Shown here piece after piece: positions 10,665-18,712 of a stretch of DNA of 64,000 bases. The DNA is from Promicromonospora thailandica (lineage in GTDB: Bacteria; Actinomycetota; Actinomycetes; Actinomycetales; Cellulomonadaceae): NCBI RefSeq assembly GCF_024171955.1, contig NZ_JAMTCS010000005.1, positions 289,498 to 353,497 of the forward strand, given 5' to 3'. Below the pieces are notes generated by a model that worked only from the letters and a program-made list of their open reading frames with translations, did not search any database and had not been told where the DNA came from. A program made the position numbers and the translations under genes. Each line of letters opens with the position of its first letter. The stretch's first letter is position 1.

Positions 10665-11612
10665 ATGCCCGGATCGAGCGCCGAGAGCCTGCCCTGGGGC
10701 GACCACCGCCTGGCTTTCGTGGGCGGCCTGCACCGCAGTGGCGCCACGCTTATTGCCCGAATTATTGCCGCTAGCCCGAATGCCTCTGGATTGACCGGAA
10801 CCGGCGCCCGCACGCACGAGGGGCAGCATATTCAGGACACCTATCTCGGCGGACCGGGCAATACGTCCGAATGGTCTTTCCACCCGCACGCGCACCTCAC
10901 CGAGGAGGACGCACAGCGGACGCCGGAGGCCGGCGCGCGACTCTGGGCCAGCTGGTCGCCGCACTGGAACCTCGACCGCGAGGTGCTCGTCGAGAAGTCG
11001 TCACCCAACCTGGCCCGGATGCGCTACTTCCAGGAGATCTTCCCGGGATCGCGGTTCGTCGTCGTCACGCGGCACCCCGTGGTGCAGGCCCTCGCGGTGC
11101 GCAAGTGGGCCGCCCGGACCCGCGGCCGGTTCACCTACGGCTTCCCGCGTCTCGTGGAGCACTGGGTGCACGCGCACGACGTGTTCGCGGAGGACGCCCT
11201 GCGCATCGAGAGCCTGCTCGTGCTGCGCTACGAGCACCTGATGCGTGACCCGGAGGCAGAGCTGGGCCGGCTCGCGAAGTTCCTGGGCATCGAGCTCGGC
11301 ACCGGCGCTGTGGACGCCGTCGACGCCGGGCGGACCAACCGGTACGCCGAGCTGTGGCGCACGGGCGGCCGGGCGGAGCTCGCCGGGCGCATGCGCCACC
11401 ACGTGACCCGCCTCGGGTCCCGGCAGGGCACGCCGCGCGCGGACCTGCTCCGCGACGTCACGGACGCCGCGCTCCTGCCGCGGTACCGCAACGTCGTGGG
11501 GGAGCACCTCGGCGAGCGCATCCGCGCCCACGGCTACGACCTGGACACGTTCGACGAGGCGGCGCCGTGGTCCCCGGTGGTGCGTGTCCCGACGCTGACG
11601 GCCGACCGATGA
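10665..11612 (+). CDS. Sulfotransferase-family protein
   Basis: A 315-residue PAPS-dependent sulfotransferase fold. The 5'-phosphosulfate loop is VGGLHRSGATL (residues 19-29). The 3'-phosphate site lies in FVVVTRHPVVQALAV, and the C-terminal helix contains LRYEHLMRDPEAELGRLAKFLGI, typical of the family. Such enzymes sulfate glycans or small molecules in the cytosol. ATG 10665 has AGCTGAGG upstream; longer in-frame starts lack one. The first 70 or so codons use many A/T-ending codons (ATT, AAT, TCT, TTG), unlike the rest of the gene. The next gene overlaps by 4 bp, so both are one operon. The acceptor is unknown; the exopolysaccharide encoded further on is a natural candidate. Confidence 0.82.
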   Translation: MPGSSAESLPWGDHRLAFVGGLHRSGATLIARIIAASPNASGLTGTGARTHEGQHIQDTYLGGPGNTSEWSFHPHAHLTEEDAQRTPEAGARLWASWSPHWNLDREVLVEKSSPNLARMRYFQEIFPGSRFVVVTRHPVVQALAVRKWAARTRGRFTYGFPRLVEHWVHAHDVFAEDALRIESLLVLRYEHLMRDPEAELGRLAKFLGIELGTGAVDAVDAGRTNRYAELWRTGGRAELAGRMRHHVTRLGSRQGTPRADLLRDVTDAALLPRYRNVVGEHLGERIRAHGYDLDTFDEAAPWSPVVRVPTLTADR

Positions 11613-12541
11613 GTACCGTCCGCCGCGTCGTCCACGTGACGGGCACGGACCCCGCCGGCACCGGCACGCTCGCGGGCGTGCTGCGCGCGTTCGGCCTGCG
11701 CGTGCCCGGGCCGGAGACCTCGGCGCACGGCCCGCAGTGGGTCGGCGACCTCCACGAGGGGCTGCTGCGCGCGGCCGACGTGCGGACGTCGGACCCGCGT
11801 CCGCTGGCCTGGCACCTGGTGGACCGGGCCGCCGTCGAGGCGAACGCGGCGGGCCGGATGCGGGCCTGGCTCGAGACCCAGACGGCGCAGCACGGCGACC
11901 TGGTGATCACCGACCCGCGGCTGCTGTGGTTCCTCGAGACCTGGCTGGAGGCCGCGACGCGCGCAGGCGTCCGCGCGTCGTGCCTCACGCTGCTGCGCCC
12001 GCCCGCCGAGGCGGTGGCCGCCGCGGCCGCCGACGCCGCAGGCCGCGACCTGGTGGACCACGTGGCCGGATGGGTCAACCTCATGCTGGGCACCGAGCTT
12101 GCGACCCGGACGACGCCGCGGGCCTTCGTGCGGCACGCTGACCTGCTGCACGACTGGGACGAGCCGGTGTTCGCCGCGGCGGCAGCCCTCGACCTGCCGA
12201 TGGTCCACCCGGGCGACCTGGCCGCCGTCCACCGCGTGGACGCGCTCATCGACCCCACGCGCCGCCCGGCCACGACCACGTGGGACGACGTGCCCGTCCC
12301 GGGCCCGCTACGGACCCTCGCCGACGACACGTGGGCCGCGCTCGACGCGCTCCCCGAGCACGACGACGCCGGCACACGCGCCGAGTTCGACCGGCTCCGC
12401 GCGCTGTACCCCTACGTGCACCGCAAGGTCACGGCGTCGCCGGCCCGGCGGTTCGCGCGCATGATGCCGCCCGAGGTGCCGCACACGGTGCGGCGGGGCG
12501 TCGCCGGGATGCTCCGGCGGTCGCCGGACCCCACAGGCTGA
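11609..12541 (+). CDS. Sulfotransferase-like protein
   Basis: A 310-residue protein translated from an ATGA overlap with the preceding sulfotransferase gene. Its N-terminal VTGTDPAGTGTLAGVL resembles a degenerate 5'-phosphosulfate loop, and DLVITDPRLLWFLETWLEA matches the 'DPR' 3'-phosphate region of bacterial sulfotransferase relatives. The acidic middle region carries no other recognisable motif. Because the loop lacks the usual RSGTS sequence, it may be a divergent sulfotransferase acting with its neighbour or an accessory subunit. Codon use is GC-rich throughout, unlike the 5' end of the upstream gene. Confidence 0.65.
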   Translation: MSTVRRVVHVTGTDPAGTGTLAGVLRAFGLRVPGPETSAHGPQWVGDLHEGLLRAADVRTSDPRPLAWHLVDRAAVEANAAGRMRAWLETQTAQHGDLVITDPRLLWFLETWLEAATRAGVRASCLTLLRPPAEAVAAAAADAAGRDLVDHVAGWVNLMLGTELATRTTPRAFVRHADLLHDWDEPVFAAAAALDLPMVHPGDLAAVHRVDALIDPTRRPATTTWDDVPVPGPLRTLADDTWAALDALPEHDDAGTRAEFDRLRALYPYVHRKVTASPARRFARMMPPEVPHTVRRGVAGMLRRSPDPTG

Positions 12542-12548
12542 AGCGCCC

Positions 12549-12884
12549 TCAGGCCGGGCGCGGCGCGTACATGATGACGGCGACGCCGACCAGGCAGATC
12601 AGCGCCCCCGTGACGTCCCACCGGTCGGGCCGGAAGCCGTCGACGACCATGCCCCACGCCAGCGACCCGGCCACGAACACCCCGCCGTAGGCGGCCAGGA
12701 TGCGGCCGAAGCTCGCGTCGGGCTGCAGGCTCGCGAAGAACCCGTAGATCCCGAGCGCGACCACGCCGGCGCCGATCCAGACCCAGCCGCGGTGCTCGCG
12801 CACGCCCTGCCACACGAGCCACGCCCCGCCGATCTCGAACAGCGCGGCGCCCAGGAACAGGACCACCGACTTGAGCAGCATCAT
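12549..12884 (-). CDS. YnfA/UPF0060 family small membrane protein
   Basis: A 111-residue protein with four hydrophobic helices, close to the 108 residues usual for YnfA. It shows family landmarks [36 protein letters not shown] and [22 protein letters not shown]. YnfA proteins resemble small multidrug transporters and are sometimes linked to resistance, but a substrate is not established. I start at ATG 12884 because a TANNNT box lies 7 nt upstream; longer in-frame starts add non-family sequence. It is divergent from arsC across 94 nt, so metal-responsive control is possible. Confidence 0.87.
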   Translation of the reverse strand: MMLLKSVVLFLGAALFEIGGAWLVWQGVREHRGWVWIGAGVVALGIYGFFASLQPDASFGRILAAYGGVFVAGSLAWGMVVDGFRPDRWDVTGALICLVGVAVIMYAPRPA

Positions 12885-12891
12885 GCGGCCG

Positions 12892-12897
12892 ACGGTA
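12892..12897 (-). promoter_or_regulatory. -10 box TACCGT, leaderless start of the ynfA-type gene
   Basis: TACCGT on the minus strand ends 7 nt before ATG 12884, with no Shine-Dalgarno sequence between. Confidence 0.45.
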
Positions 12898-12920
12898 GAC
12901 GGCCCTCCGGCCTTGTGCCG

Positions 12921-12938
12921 TGACATCGATGGATGTCA
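12921..12938. promoter_or_regulatory. Candidate ArsR-type operator between ynfA-type gene and arsC
   Basis: TGACATC-GATG-GATGTCA is a perfect 7-bp inverted repeat with a 4-nt spacer, 40 nt before the arsC start. Its size and position suit an ArsR/SmtB operator, although it differs in sequence from the palindrome before arsR. Confidence 0.45.
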
Positions 12939-12978
12939 ATATGAGCTGCCCGTCCCCCGCCGCAGCCCCGGAGCGACC

Positions 12979-13404
12979 ATGAGCACCACCGAGACCACCA
13001 AGCCGTCCGCCCTGTTCGTGTGCGTGCACAACGCGGGCCGCTCCCAGATGGCCGCGGGATTCCTGCGCGCGCTGTCGGGTGGCGCCGTCGAGGTGCGGTC
13101 GGCCGGGTCGATGCCCGCCGCGATGATCAATCCCGTTGCCGTGGAGGCGATGCTCGAGAAGGGCATCGACATCCGCGCCGAGACGCCGAAGGTGCTGACC
13201 GCCGAGGCGGTCGAGGCGTCGGACGCCGTCATCACCATGGGCTGCGGCGACGCCTGCCCGTACTACCCCGGCAAGGACTACCAGGACTGGGAGCTCGACG
13301 ACCCGGCCGGCCAGGGCATCGAGGCGGTGCGGCCGATCCGGGACGAGATCGAGCGGCGCGTGCGCGGGCTCCTCGCTCAGCTCGGCGTGGAGCCCGTCGC
13401 GTAG
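12979..13404 (+). CDS. arsC: Arsenate reductase, low-MW phosphatase type
   Basis: A 141-residue cytosolic enzyme reducing arsenate to arsenite. The nucleophile loop is C15-VHNAG-R21 (FVCVHNAGRSQMAAGF), followed by C89 and C93 in MGCGDACPYYPGKDY, giving the three cysteines of the redox relay used by this fold with thioredoxin or mycothiol/mycoredoxin. ATG 12979 has GGAG 5 nt upstream; longer in-frame extensions are not family-like. Its stop lies 3 nt from the convergent stop of the flavoprotein gene. Arsenite made here needs an exporter, and none is present nearby. Confidence 0.93.
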   Translation: MSTTETTKPSALFVCVHNAGRSQMAAGFLRALSGGAVEVRSAGSMPAAMINPVAVEAMLEKGIDIRAETPKVLTAEAVEASDAVITMGCGDACPYYPGKDYQDWELDDPAGQGIEAVRPIRDEIERRVRGLLAQLGVEPVA

Positions 13405-13407
13405 CGC

Positions 13408-14781
13408 CTAGCGGCGCGCGCCGATCGTGACCGGCTGCGGGCCGGACGGCGTGGCGCAGCACCCGCCGTCGACGTCGACCGGAACACCGGCCGGGACGAC
13501 GCCGTCCGCGTCCGCGGCGAGCGACCGGTCCGAGGAGCAGACGCCGGTCTGCGGCAGGTTCAGCTCGACGGCGTCGGCGGCGGCCCGGTCCCCGGCGAGC
13601 GCCGCGACCACGGACCGCACCTGCTCGTAGCCGGTGGCCAGCAGGAACGTGGGCGCCCGGCCGTACGACTTCATGCCCACGAGGTAGAAGCCGTCGTCGG
13701 GGTGCGCGAGCTCCGCCTCGCCGTGCGCGGGCACGGTGCCGCAGGAGTGGAGGTTCGGGTCGATGAGGGGCGCGATGCGGCGCGGCGCCTCGACCACCGG
13801 GTCCAGGTCGAGACGGATCTCGCGCAGCATGGCCAGGTCGGGCCGGAAACCGGTCGCGTTGACGATCGTGTGCACCGCGAGGTCCAGGGCGGCGTCCGCT
13901 GTCGTGCCCAGCACCCGGACGGCGTCCGGCGCGGCGGGCTCCAGGCGCTCGATCGCGACCTCGGTGAGCAGCTCCACGGCGCCAGCCTCGACGGCGTCGC
14001 GCAGGCGGGTGCCGAGCAGGCCGCGGGCGGGCAGCTCGTCGTCGGCCCCGCCGCCGTAGAGACGCCGGGGCGACGCGCCCCGGATCGCCCAGACGATCCG
14101 CGTGGCGGGCTCCTCGCGCCGCAGCTCGACCAGGCTGAGCAGCGTGTTCGCGGCCGAGTGCCCCATGCCGACCACGAGGGTCGTACGCCCGGAGAACCGC
14201 TCCCGGTCGGCACCGAGCACGTCGGGCAGGGCTCCGGCCAGGTGCCCGGCCGCGCGCTCCTCCCCGATCGCCGGCAGGCCCGAGGGGCCGAGCGGGTTCG
14301 GCGTGCCGAGCGTGCCGGAGGCGTCGATGACGGCGCGCGCCCGGACCTCGTGGACCTCCGTGCCGGTCGTGTGGCGCACCAGGTACGGGCGCTGCTCCCG
14401 GTCCCGTGACCGGGTCCGGTCGGCCCCGTCGCGGGCCACTGCCACGACGCGCGTTCCGTAGCGGACACGCTCGCCGAGCACGTCGGACAGGGGCGCCAGG
14501 TACTTCTCGACCAGGTCGGCGCCGGTGGGCAGCGCGTCGGGGTCAGGGTGGGTCCAGCCGGTGCGCGCGAGCAGGCGGCGGGCGGCGGCGTCGACGTCGT
14601 ACCGCCACGGCGAGAACAGGCGCACGTGCCCCCAGGAGGCGACGGCCGCGGCGGGGCCGGGACCGGCCTCCAGCACGAGCGGCTCCAGGCCGCGTTCCAG
14701 CAGGTGTGCTGCGGCGGCGAGGCCTACCGGCCCGGCCCCGATGACGACGACGGGCAGGTTCTCGTTGGGTGCTGGGGGCAT
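13408..14781 (-). CDS. ArsO-like FAD/NAD(P)-binding flavoprotein
   Basis: A 457-residue flavoprotein. N-terminal FAD Rossmann motif VVIGAGPVGLAAAAHL, an NAD(P) motif VVGMGHSAANTLL mid-protein and NATGFRPD near the C-terminal third place it with flavin-containing monooxygenase-like oxidoreductases. The tail carries LNLPQTGVCSSD and DGGCCATP cysteines, seen in ArsO-like proteins of actinobacterial arsenic operons, whose reaction is unproven. ATG 14781 has GAGGAG 6 nt upstream and lies in the shared operator region with arsR. It converges on arsC. The arsenic role is inferred from position and tail cysteines. Confidence 0.75.
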   Translation of the reverse strand: MPPAPNENLPVVVIGAGPVGLAAAAHLLERGLEPLVLEAGPGPAAAVASWGHVRLFSPWRYDVDAAARRLLARTGWTHPDPDALPTGADLVEKYLAPLSDVLGERVRYGTRVVAVARDGADRTRSRDREQRPYLVRHTTGTEVHEVRARAVIDASGTLGTPNPLGPSGLPAIGEERAAGHLAGALPDVLGADRERFSGRTTLVVGMGHSAANTLLSLVELRREEPATRIVWAIRGASPRRLYGGGADDELPARGLLGTRLRDAVEAGAVELLTEVAIERLEPAAPDAVRVLGTTADAALDLAVHTIVNATGFRPDLAMLREIRLDLDPVVEAPRRIAPLIDPNLHSCGTVPAHGEAELAHPDDGFYLVGMKSYGRAPTFLLATGYEQVRSVVAALAGDRAAADAVELNLPQTGVCSSDRSLAADADGVVPAGVPVDVDGGCCATPSGPQPVTIGARR

Positions 14782-14795
14782 GGCCGACTCCTCAG

Positions 14796-14829
14796 ATCGA
14801 ACTTCTTCGATATGTTCCCGCACAACATA
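14796..14829. promoter_or_regulatory. Candidate ArsR operators between the flavoprotein gene and arsR
   Basis: Two inverted repeats lie in the 82-nt divergent gap. ATCGAA-CTTC-TTCGAT occupies 14796-14811, and TATGTT-N7-AACATA occupies 14811-14829. TTCGAT recurs once more just downstream. ArsR-family sites are AT-rich palindromes in this position. Binding would control both divergent genes. Confidence 0.55.
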
Positions 14830-14863
14830 TCCACACACTTCGATACGTGGCAAGATGTGTGTC

Positions 14864-15235
14864 ATGGCCACCACGCTCACGCTGACGGACGTCTCACGCC
14901 CCGCACCGGAGTCCGGCGCGTGCTGCGCGCCCCTGGTGCGCGAGGCCGCGGACCCGCAGACCGCCGCCGACCTGGCGCGCGTGTTCAAGGCCCTGGGTGA
15001 CCCCACCCGGGTGCGGCTGCTGTCCATCGTCGCGGCGCACGACGGCGGCGAGGCGTGCGTCTGCGACCTCACCGAACCCGTCGGCCTGTCCCAGCCGACG
15101 GTGAGCCACCACCTCAAGCTGCTCGTCGACGCCGGCCTGCTGGCGCGGGAGCAGCGGGGGAAGTGGGCGTACTACTCGGTGGTGCCGGGGGCGCTGAACC
15201 GGCTGGGGGCGCTGTTGACGGAGGCGGCGGGCTGA
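14864..15235 (+). CDS. arsR: ArsR-family metalloregulator
   Basis: A 123-residue winged-helix repressor of the SmtB/ArsR family. It has C20-C21 in an N-terminal GACCAP and C65/C67 in ACVCDL. The first pair plus C65 resembles the three-cysteine As(III) site described for Corynebacterium ArsR, while CVC also recalls the E. coli helix site. The recognition helix is LSQPTVSHHLKLLVDAGL. Arsenite binding should release DNA. ATG 14864 is chosen; an in-frame ATG at 14855 would add three residues. Divergent from the ArsO-like gene and followed by a hairpin terminator. Confidence 0.92.
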   Translation: MATTLTLTDVSRPAPESGACCAPLVREAADPQTAADLARVFKALGDPTRVRLLSIVAAHDGGEACVCDLTEPVGLSQPTVSHHLKLLVDAGLLAREQRGKWAYYSVVPGALNRLGALLTEAAG

Positions 15236-15270
15236 GGTCGCTCATCACCCACCCATCGACGTGTCAGCCC

Positions 15271-15294
15271 CTCAGGCCACCCGAGCGGCCTGAG
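15271..15294 (+). terminator. Hairpin after arsR
   Basis: CTCAGGCC (15271-15278) pairs perfectly with GGCCTGAG (15287-15294) across 8 nt, 35 nt after the arsR stop. It separates the arsenic locus from the polysaccharide genes. Confidence 0.55.
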
Positions 15295-15392
15295 TGTCTG
15301 ACAGCGGAGGGGCGGGACCAGTCGCCGCGCAGCAACCGGCGTGGTCTCCTGGAAGCCGGCCCGCCGAGGTAGCCGCAGCATCGAGGAGTCCC

Positions 15393-16184
15393 GTGCCCGT
15401 CACCGTTGTTCACTGGAACCCCCGCCGGCCGGTGCTGCGCGGCACGCTCGGCCGGGTCGTGCCGTGGCGGCGGGCGGTCAACAACTTCGGGGACCTCCTG
15501 GGGCCGCTGATCGTCGCGCGGCTCGTGGCCGACAACGAGCTCGTGGAGTCCGACAGCCCCCGCCGGCTGCTCGCCGTCGGGTCGATCCTGAACCTCGCGC
15601 GGGCCGGCGACGTCCTGTGGGGCATCGGCGCGAACGGCAAGACGCTCGACCAGACGGCGCCGTACCGCGAGCTCGACGTCCGCGCCGTCCGCGGGCCGCT
15701 CACCAGGGAGTTCCTCAGGCAGAAGGGCTACGACGTACCCGCGGTCTACGGCGATCCGGGGCTGCTGGTAGGCCGCCTGTGGCCGCGGGAGGACGTCGCG
15801 CGAGGGACCCGCCCCCGTGCGGTCACCGTCATCCCGAACCTGCACGACCTGCACCACGCCCGGAACCGCTCGGACGCCGTCGCCCCGACCACCGAGCTGT
15901 GGAAGACGCTCGCCGCCATCGCGGCCAGCGACCTGGTGGTCGGCAGCTCGTTGCACGCGATAGTCGTGGCCGAGAGTTTCGGCGTGCCCGCCCGTCTGGT
16001 CAGCTCGTCGGTCGAACCGCCCTTCAAGTATGAGGACTACTACCGTGGCACCGGGCGGCCGGACTTCCGGCCCGCACCCGATGTCGACACAGCCGTCGAC
16101 TGGGGTGGCGAGCCGCTGCCGTCGTGGGACCCGGGACCGCTCCTGGCGGCGTTCCCCCGCGACCTGTGGAAACCGGCGTCCTGA
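15393..16184 (+). CDS. Polysaccharide pyruvyl transferase family protein (short form)
   Basis: A 263-residue protein resembling the PF04230 fold. VNNFGDLLGPLIV near the N-terminus is the family's 'NxGD' opening, RAVRGPLTREFLRQKG and VYGDPGLL follow, and the C-terminal ASDLVVGSSLHAIVVAESFGVP is the conserved SxLHxxI/A block. These enzymes transfer pyruvate from phosphoenolpyruvate to make ketal groups on surface glycans. GTG 15393 has GAGGAG 4-5 nt upstream. It lies 4 nt from the end of the convergent flippase gene and is the first gene of the exopolysaccharide block. The acceptor sugar is unknown. Confidence 0.82.
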   Translation: MPVTVVHWNPRRPVLRGTLGRVVPWRRAVNNFGDLLGPLIVARLVADNELVESDSPRRLLAVGSILNLARAGDVLWGIGANGKTLDQTAPYRELDVRAVRGPLTREFLRQKGYDVPAVYGDPGLLVGRLWPREDVARGTRPRAVTVIPNLHDLHHARNRSDAVAPTTELWKTLAAIAASDLVVGSSLHAIVVAESFGVPARLVSSSVEPPFKYEDYYRGTGRPDFRPAPDVDTAVDWGGEPLPSWDPGPLLAAFPRDLWKPAS

Positions 16185-16188
16185 GACC

Positions 16189-17682
16189 TCAACCCGCGGC
16201 GACCCGCTCCCTGCGCAGGAGGGAACGCGTTCGGGCGACGTCGCGCAGGTCCCGGCGGAAAGCGGGCCAGACCAGCGCCTCGAGCGCCAGGGCCGCGACC
16301 GCCGTCGCGAGCGCCAGCCCGATGGCGGCCCACGGCGCCTCCGGGCCGACCAGGCGGACGACGCCCGCCGCGCACAGAGCAGCGACGCCGTGCGCGGCGA
16401 GGGTGCGGCACCCGCTCAGCAGCCACTGCCGCGCCGGCAGGCCCGCCGCCCGTCCAGCCCACCACAGCGACACGGGCCACAGCAGCGCGGACGTCGTCCC
16501 GTAGGCGACCGCCACGCCCATGACGCCCCACAGGCTGCCGAGGACCACGGCGAGCACGACCAGCGGGCGCGACCAGAGGGCGAAGCGGAACTGCGACCGC
16601 ATCCTCCCGGTCGCCATGAAGACCCAGCCCGAGGTGAACGTCGCCGCCTGGAACACGCCGCCCAGCGCGAGGACGGCGAAGAGCGGTGCCACGTCGAGCC
16701 AGCGCTGCCCCAGGACGACCTCGACGACGGGCTCGGCCACGGCCGCCGTCAGCATCATCGCCGGCGCGAGCAGGTTCAGGAGGATCACCTGGCCGCGGAC
16801 CACGAACGCGCCGAAGGCTGCGGCGTCGTCCTGCAGGCGGGACAGGACGGGCATGGCCACGCGCGTGACGGGGTACTGCAGCTGCCGGACCGGGAGCATC
16901 ATCATCCGGAAGGCCCGGTCATAGATGCCTGCTGACACCGTGCCGAACCGGGCCCCGACCACGACGGTGTCGGCGTTCATGCTCGCGTAGGTGAGCAGCT
17001 GGGCGCCGAGCTGGTGCAGGCCGTAGGAGATGAACGACCTGACGGACTCCTGCCGTCGGGGCAGGCCGGGCAGCCAGCGGGCGGCGACGACCGAGCCGAC
17101 CGCGAGGACCCCGGCCGTGACGAGCTGCTGTGCGACGAGCGCCCAGTACGAACCGTCGAGGACCGCCACCCCGACCGCGACGACCAGCCCCACGGCTGAT
17201 GCGGCCACGTCGATCACCACGATCGACGTGAACCGCAGGTCCCGCATGAGCGATGCCCGGAACTGTGCCGCCAGGCCGCCCAGCAGGAACGGGACCGCCA
17301 GCCACCGGGTGATGTCCACCAGAACCGGTTCCCCGTAGAACGCTGCCAGGGCGGGCGCGCCCGCCACGACGACAGCGGCTGCCGCCGCACCGCACGCCAG
17401 ATTCAGCCAGAACAGGTTGTCGCGCTGGCCACGGGTGATGGACGGCGCCTGGACGGCGGCCCGCGACAGCCCGAAGTCCTGGAGGATGGTCGCGGCCCCG
17501 ACCACCGCACCGATCATGGCGACGTAGCCGTAGTCGGTGGGGCCGAGCAGCCGCGCCAGGACGATGATCGACGCCGCCTGGAGCAGCGCGCGGATTCCCT
17601 GACCCGCCAGCGTGACGACCCCTCCACGGGCCGCGCTGCGCCCGAGTGCCTCGACGCGAGGCCGGGTCTGCGGCGCGCTCAT
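16189..17682 (-). CDS. Wzx-type polysaccharide flippase
   Basis: A 497-residue protein with about 12-14 membrane helices. It belongs to the oligosaccharide flippase (MOP/WzxC-like) superfamily: the N-terminal GGVVTLAGQGIRALLQAASIIVLARLLGP is typical, as is DFGLSRAAVQ in the loop after helix 2. It should flip lipid-linked repeat units to the outer membrane face for polymerisation. It is the last gene of a minus-strand operon with the glycosyltransferase (14-nt gap) and the tyrosine autokinase upstream. Confidence 0.88.
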   Translation of the reverse strand: MSAPQTRPRVEALGRSAARGGVVTLAGQGIRALLQAASIIVLARLLGPTDYGYVAMIGAVVGAATILQDFGLSRAAVQAPSITRGQRDNLFWLNLACGAAAAAVVVAGAPALAAFYGEPVLVDITRWLAVPFLLGGLAAQFRASLMRDLRFTSIVVIDVAASAVGLVVAVGVAVLDGSYWALVAQQLVTAGVLAVGSVVAARWLPGLPRRQESVRSFISYGLHQLGAQLLTYASMNADTVVVGARFGTVSAGIYDRAFRMMMLPVRQLQYPVTRVAMPVLSRLQDDAAAFGAFVVRGQVILLNLLAPAMMLTAAVAEPVVEVVLGQRWLDVAPLFAVLALGGVFQAATFTSGWVFMATGRMRSQFRFALWSRPLVVLAVVLGSLWGVMGVAVAYGTTSALLWPVSLWWAGRAAGLPARQWLLSGCRTLAAHGVAALCAAGVVRLVGPEAPWAAIGLALATAVAALALEALVWPAFRRDLRDVARTRSLLRRERVAAG

Positions 17683-17695
17683 CCGGTGCGCTCCC

Positions 17696-18712
17696 TCACG
17701 ACCGGGTCCGGCTCAGCACCCGCCGGTAGACGTCGGCGTGGCGCCTGCCCACCGTGTCCCAGTCGCGGCCCCTGAGGTCGGGGCTGCCTCCGGACCTGAC
17801 GGTCGCCGCCGCCCGGTCGACCGCAGCCTCGAGCGCCTGGGCCGTCAGGTCGCCGTCGAACAGCAGCACCCACTCGGTGCCCGCCTCGCCGCGCAGAGCC
17901 TCGGACGACGGGGTGCGGGGCATGAGCACCGGCCGGTCGAGCGACAGGGCCACGAGGGCGACCCCCGAGTTGTGCAGCTCGCGGTAGGGCAGCACCACGA
18001 GCTCGGCGGCGCACACCTCGCGCGCCAGCGTGTCGTCCGGCACGAAGGACAGGGACAGGGTGACCCGGGCGTCCCGGGCGGCGCGCGTCTCGACCTCCCG
18101 GCGCATGGCGTCGTCGATCGGCTTGCCGACGATCCGCAACGACAGGTCGGGACGGTCCAGCGCGGTGAAGGTGTCGATCAGCCGGTCCACGCCCTTGTAC
18201 GGCCGGATCATGCCGAACTGCAGGACGCGGCCGGGCACCGGTGGCCCGTCGTGGCGGCCGAACCGGTCGCGGTAGTGGCCGTGCAGGATCACCGACGAGG
18301 CCGCGCCCGGCGGCAGCTCCGTCGTGGGGTTGAGGGCGATCCAGTGCGCCGTGCGCCGGTCCAGGGCAGCGAGCAGCCGCCGCTCCCCCGGGTCGCCTGC
18401 TTCGTGCGGCGCGAGGTTGTGGGCGGTCCGGACCAGCGGGGTCCGGGTGGCCCACAGTCGGAGCAGCAGCATCCGGGTCAGGAACCGTTTCACGGCCGAG
18501 CCGAGCCGGGTCGGGTGGCGGACGAGCGACTCCGGCCAGTGCAGCTGGAAGACGTCGTACGACCCGACCAGCGCGCGCGGCCAGGAGAAGGTGCGGACCG
18601 AGACCTCGGGCGGCGCAGTTGCGATCATCTGGTCGACGTACCTGGTCGTGCCGTCCGGGGGGCGGAGTGAATGGAGCACCCGGATCCCGTCCGTCGGATG
18701 GGCTGCGGTCAC
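17696..18712 (-). CDS. GT4-like glycosyltransferase (copy 1)
   Basis: A 338-residue GT-B glycosyltransferase. The N-terminal IRVLHSLRPPDGTTRYVDQMI is followed by FQLHWPESLVRH, and a C-terminal Rossmann domain starts at VLQFGMIRPYKGVDRLI. LVVLPYRELHNSGVALVALSLDRPVLMPRT carries the nucleotide-sugar site. It should add a sugar to the lipid-linked repeat unit in the cytosol. It overlaps the tyrosine autokinase gene by 4 bp and precedes the flippase gene. A close paralogue lies at the other end of the cluster (about 29.7-30.7 kb), with the same opening motif. Confidence 0.85.
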   Translation of the reverse strand: MTAAHPTDGIRVLHSLRPPDGTTRYVDQMIATAPPEVSVRTFSWPRALVGSYDVFQLHWPESLVRHPTRLGSAVKRFLTRMLLLRLWATRTPLVRTAHNLAPHEAGDPGERRLLAALDRRTAHWIALNPTTELPPGAASSVILHGHYRDRFGRHDGPPVPGRVLQFGMIRPYKGVDRLIDTFTALDRPDLSLRIVGKPIDDAMRREVETRAARDARVTLSLSFVPDDTLAREVCAAELVVLPYRELHNSGVALVALSLDRPVLMPRTPSSEALRGEAGTEWVLLFDGDLTAQALEAAVDRAAATVRSGGSPDLRGRDWDTVGRRHADVYRRVLSRTRS

